From assembly GCF_016107285.1 (NCBI RefSeq), contig NZ_RCVQ01000006.1:1-64000 (forward strand): a stretch of DNA of 64,000 nt. Direction: 5' to 3'. The DNA is from Roseomonas sp. KE0001. Its GTDB lineage: Bacteria > Pseudomonadota > Alphaproteobacteria > Acetobacterales > Acetobacteraceae. Positions 61,591 through 64,000 of the stretch are shown here, one piece after another; position 1 is the first letter of the stretch; every line of letters begins with the position of its first letter. Both the position numbers and the translations under genes were made by a program. A model generated the notes under the pieces. It worked only from the letters and a program-made list of their open reading frames with translations, was not told where the DNA came from and searched no databases.

Positions 61591-61626
61591 CCTTCGGCTT
61601 CCTTCGTCCTGCTGGGATCGCGCCAC

Positions 61627-62367
61627 ATGACCCTCCGCATCGGCATCGCCGGCCTGTCCGGCCGCATGGGCAAGCTGCTTTCCGAGGAGGTGGCCGCCGC
61701 CGGCGCCACCCTGGCGGGCGGCATCGGCCGCGATGGCGACGCCGCGGCCCTCTTCGCGGCCAGCGATGTGGTGATCGACTTCACCATCGCCGCCGCCGCC
61801 GAGCGGCATGCCGCCCTGGCGGCCGCGCAGGGCAGGCCGCTGATCCTGGGCTCCTCCGGCCTCTCGGCGGCGCAGGAGGCGGCGGTGGCGGCCGCGGCGG
61901 AGCGGGTGCCGGTGGTCTATGCGGCGAACTTCGCCCCGGGCGCCAATGTCCTCTTCGCCCTGGCCGAGCGCATGGGCGCCGCCCTGCCGCCGGCGCAGTA
62001 CGATGCCGAGATCGTCGAGATGCACCACCGGCAGAAGGTGGACGCCCCCTCGGGCACCGCCATCGAGATGGGCCGGGCGGTGGCCCGCGGCCGCGGCGCG
62101 ACGCTGGAGGAGGTCGGCATGGAGAGCGGGCGGGATGGCCACACCGGGCCGCGCGCCACCGGCCCGATCGGCTTCTCCGCCCTGCGCGGGGGGCAGGTGG
62201 TGGGCGAGCACACCCTGCTTTTCGCCGGGGCCAGCGAGCACATCGCCCTCACCCACCGCTCCTTCGACCGCCGCGTCTATGCCACCGGCGCGGTGCAGGC
62301 GGCGCACTGGGTGGTGCGGCAGCCGCCCGGCCTCTACGGCATGCGGCAGGTGCTGGGAATGGGCTGA
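61627..62367 (+). CDS. dapB: 4-hydroxy-tetrahydrodipicolinate reductase
   Basis: A 246-residue NAD(P)H-dependent enzyme of lysine and meso-diaminopimelate (peptidoglycan) synthesis. The N-terminal nucleotide motif is IGIAGLSGRMGKLL. VIDFTIAAAAERHA follows, then the substrate block EIVEMHHRQKVDAPSGTAIEMG near residue 130 with its catalytic histidine and lysine. AHWVVRQPPGLYGMRQVLG closes the fold. It is about 20 residues shorter than the E. coli enzyme, in a variable N-terminal part. It converges with cheZ; the stops lie in an 18-base perfect palindrome (62362-62379). Confidence 0.95.
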   Translation: MTLRIGIAGLSGRMGKLLSEEVAAAGATLAGGIGRDGDAAALFAASDVVIDFTIAAAAERHAALAAAQGRPLILGSSGLSAAQEAAVAAAAERVPVVYAANFAPGANVLFALAERMGAALPPAQYDAEIVEMHHRQKVDAPSGTAIEMGRAVARGRGATLEEVGMESGRDGHTGPRATGPIGFSALRGGQVVGEHTLLFAGASEHIALTHRSFDRRVYATGAVQAAHWVVRQPPGLYGMRQVLGMG

Positions 62368-62373
62368 GCCGGC

Positions 62374-63075
62374 TCAGCCGTTCAGCAGGGCGTCGATATC
62401 CTCCTGGCTGAGCACGGCCGCCTTCTCGGGCGCGGCGCCGTTCAGCAGGGCATCGATGGCCTCCTGGCCCAGATCCGGGGTCAGGGCCGCCTCGGTGCTG
62501 ACCGTCCGGTACGGCGTGCCGATTCGCATCGGCCGGGGCAGGGCCTCGCCGCCCGCCTGCGTCACGCCGGGGACGATCTGTTCCAGCATGGTCTCCACCT
62601 GCTGCAGATGCTGGATGGCGCGGCGGATGCGCTGGCCGGTGATGTCCTGGAAGCTGCAGGCCTCGAAGATCGAGTTCACTCGGGCCGAGAGCGCCTCGAT
62701 CGAGGCCTGGTCCTTCTGGCCGCCGGCGATCCAGGCCTGGATCGCCTCCGTCGCCTCCATGATGGTGTTGGCGGCCGCCTCGGTGGCCTGCACCACCGCT
62801 TCCAGTTCCAGCCCGCTGTTGCGCGTGCTGGCGACCGGGATGGCGACCAGCTGGGCGATCTGCTCATGCACCTGGCTCAGCTGCCGGGACAGCTTCTCCT
62901 CCGCCATGTCCGCCATGTCGGAGGTGGCGCTGAGCTCGGCGCTGAGCTCGGCGATGCGGCGGTCGACGAAGCCGCGCAGATCCTTCAGCAGGGGGGCCAC
63001 CTCGGCCTGAACGGCGGCGCGGAGCGCGGCTTCGGATCCGGCGCCGGCATCGGGAAGGCGGGCCTCTGCGGTCAT
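62374..63075 (-). CDS. cheZ: CheZ-family CheY-phosphate phosphatase
   Basis: A 233-residue helical protein that ends chemotaxis signals by dephosphorylating CheY. A long four-helix hairpin is predicted for residues ~15-165. The catalytic pair lies in FQDITGQRI, Asp144 and Gln148, matching Asp143/Gln147 of the E. coli enzyme. The C-terminus is unusual: [12 protein letters not shown] (202-213) and [12 protein letters not shown] (222-233) repeat at 20 residues, mirroring the CheY-binding N-terminal peptide of the flagellar switch protein FliM. No other che or fli genes are in the window. Confidence 0.88.
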   Translation of the reverse strand: MTAEARLPDAGAGSEAALRAAVQAEVAPLLKDLRGFVDRRIAELSAELSATSDMADMAEEKLSRQLSQVHEQIAQLVAIPVASTRNSGLELEAVVQATEAAANTIMEATEAIQAWIAGGQKDQASIEALSARVNSIFEACSFQDITGQRIRRAIQHLQQVETMLEQIVPGVTQAGGEALPRPMRIGTPYRTVSTEAALTPDLGQEAIDALLNGAAPEKAAVLSQEDIDALLNG

Positions 63076-63302
63076 GGTCGGCTCCAGGCGGGACAGGTCG
63101 GCGCGAGCCTAGGGCGGGACCGGTGAAGGCTTCCTTGCCATGCGCGCCGCATGGCCGCCCTGCGCCCGGCGCCCTCGCCTCGCCTTCTCTTCGCTTGACC
63201 CCCTGTGCCGCGCTTGCGAAACAGCCCCCCGCCCGGAACCCCCGGGGGACTGCCAGGCCGGGGCGAACCGGTCGCCGCCGCGACAAGAGGACGAATGAGG
63301 CC

Positions 63303-64000
63303 ATGCGCGACAAGGGCGAATATCTGTTCACCTCGGAATCCGTCTCCGAGGGCCATCCCGACAAGGTGGCCGACCGCATCAGCGACACCGTGCTGGACGC
63401 CTTCCTGGAGGCCGATCCCTATGCCCGCGTTGCCTGCGAGACGCTGGTCACCACCAACCGCATCATCCTGGCCGGCGAGACCCGCGGCCCGGCGAGCGTG
63501 ACGCCCGAGCTGCTGATGCATCTGGCGCGCATGGCGGTGCACGACATCGGCTACGACCAGGAAGGCTTCTCCTGGAAGAACGCCGAGATCGCCTGCCATC
63601 TGCATGCCCAGTCGGCGCATATCGCCCAGGGCGTGGACGCCGCCGGCAACAAGGACGAGGGCGCCGGCGACCAGGGCATCATGTTCGGCTATGCCTGCAC
63701 CGAGACGCCCGACCTCATGCCGGCGCCGCTCTACTACGCCCATCTGGTCCTGCGCCGCATCAGCGAGCTGCGCCGCAACAAGGACAAGCTGGTGGCCGGC
63801 CTGCTGCCCGACGCCAAGTCCCAGGTGACGCTGCGCTACGTGGACGGCAAGCCGGTCGGCGTCTCCTCCGTCGTCGTCTCCACCCAGCACGAGGAGGGGA
63901 TGACGCAGGAGCAGGTGCGCGAGCTGGTGCGCCCGATCGTGGTCAGCAGCCTGCCCGACGGCTGGAGCGTGCCCGAGGACGAGTTCTACGTGAACCCGAC
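63303..64000 (+). CDS. metK: S-adenosylmethionine synthetase (partial, cut by window end)
   Basis: The first 232 codons of methionine adenosyltransferase, which makes SAM from methionine and ATP. It begins [22 protein letters not shown] (ATP/methionine-binding histidine in GHPDK). Later come [10 protein letters not shown], the [10 protein letters not shown] segment and [12 protein letters not shown], a core signature of the family. The chain continues past 64000 (normal length ~390). The ATG has AGAGGA upstream. The 227 bases upstream (63076-63302) contain a TTGACC hexamer at 63195 without a convincing -10 and a CCCCGG/CCGGGG hairpin. No SAM riboswitch was recognised. Confidence 0.97.
   Translation, partial: MRDKGEYLFTSESVSEGHPDKVADRISDTVLDAFLEADPYARVACETLVTTNRIILAGETRGPASVTPELLMHLARMAVHDIGYDQEGFSWKNAEIACHLHAQSAHIAQGVDAAGNKDEGAGDQGIMFGYACTETPDLMPAPLYYAHLVLRRISELRRNKDKLVAGLLPDAKSQVTLRYVDGKPVGVSSVVVSTQHEEGMTQEQVRELVRPIVVSSLPDGWSVPEDEFYVNP

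Noticed and set aside
63076-63302. SAM-responsive riboswitch upstream of metK
   Set aside because: No conserved SAM-II or SAM/SAH core could be aligned by eye; only a short GC hairpin near the start is present.

Overview
The window is very GC-rich chromosomal DNA from an alphaproteobacterium. The best fit is Rhodospirillales/Acetobacteraceae (Roseomonas-like). The reasons are the conserved run leuS-lptE-holA / parB-parA-rsmG-mnmG-mnmE ... rho-hemJ-hemH, the ParB sites (parS) beside parAB, a DUF3576 lipoprotein before leuS, and grpE, dnaK-dnaJ, dapB and metK close by. This is inferred from gene content and order, not from a database search. No insertion sequence, phage gene or CRISPR array was seen.

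Layout. 0.1-0.6 kb: tRNA-Ala(GGC) with promoter and terminator, then a small secreted PsiF-repeat protein. 0.7-6.3 kb: adenine deaminase; a DUF899 + glutathione transferase pair divergent from a MarR regulator across a perfect operator palindrome; an SDR and a D-2-hydroxyacid dehydrogenase. 6.35-19.4 kb: the most unusual region. An AT-richer, dyad-rich leader precedes a glycosyltransferase, a 2478-residue reducing polyketide synthase, an alpha-oxoamine synthase, an unknown GNAT-fold-like protein and a KpsS-like capsule protein. This resembles the rhizobial rkp-1 (K-antigen) region and probably makes an amino-keto lipid used in capsule assembly. 19.4-25.2 kb: a terminal oxidase cluster, with a subunit II-cytochrome c fusion, a subunit I-III fusion lacking the usual K-channel lysine, a small membrane protein, CtaG and a tri-heme cytochrome c. 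25.2-30.5 kb: chemoreceptor, aminopeptidase N and a HAD enzyme. 30.6-36.9 kb: hydantoinase/oxoprolinase A and B, an XRE-cupin regulator, a small monooxygenase-fold protein and an FMN monooxygenase. 37-39.7 kb: PLP-homeostasis protein, a diverged ThiE-like protein and a porin.

39.8-50.6 kb is the housekeeping and chromosome-partition block: DUF3576 lipoprotein, leuS, lptE and holA on plus; mnmE, mnmG, rsmG, parA and parB on minus. Three parS-type palindromes lie in it. One overlaps the mnmG stop/rsmG start, and one lies upstream of mnmE next to a thioredoxin-fold ferredoxin gene. 50.8-53 kb: ogt, a quinone oxidoreductase and a GNAT. 53.1-56.9 kb (minus): rho, hemJ, a HAD phosphatase and hemH. 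57-61.6 kb: the heat-shock chaperone set grpE, GNAT, dnaK, dnaJ. 61.6-64 kb: dapB, a CheZ phosphatase with two FliM-like C-terminal motifs, and metK cut by the window end.

No stretch longer than 300 bases lacks a gene. The longest gaps (6347-6579, 54414-54682, 63076-63302) are described in the entries below or, for the last, in the metK entry. Starts were chosen from ribosome-binding sites, family length and overlap with neighbours.
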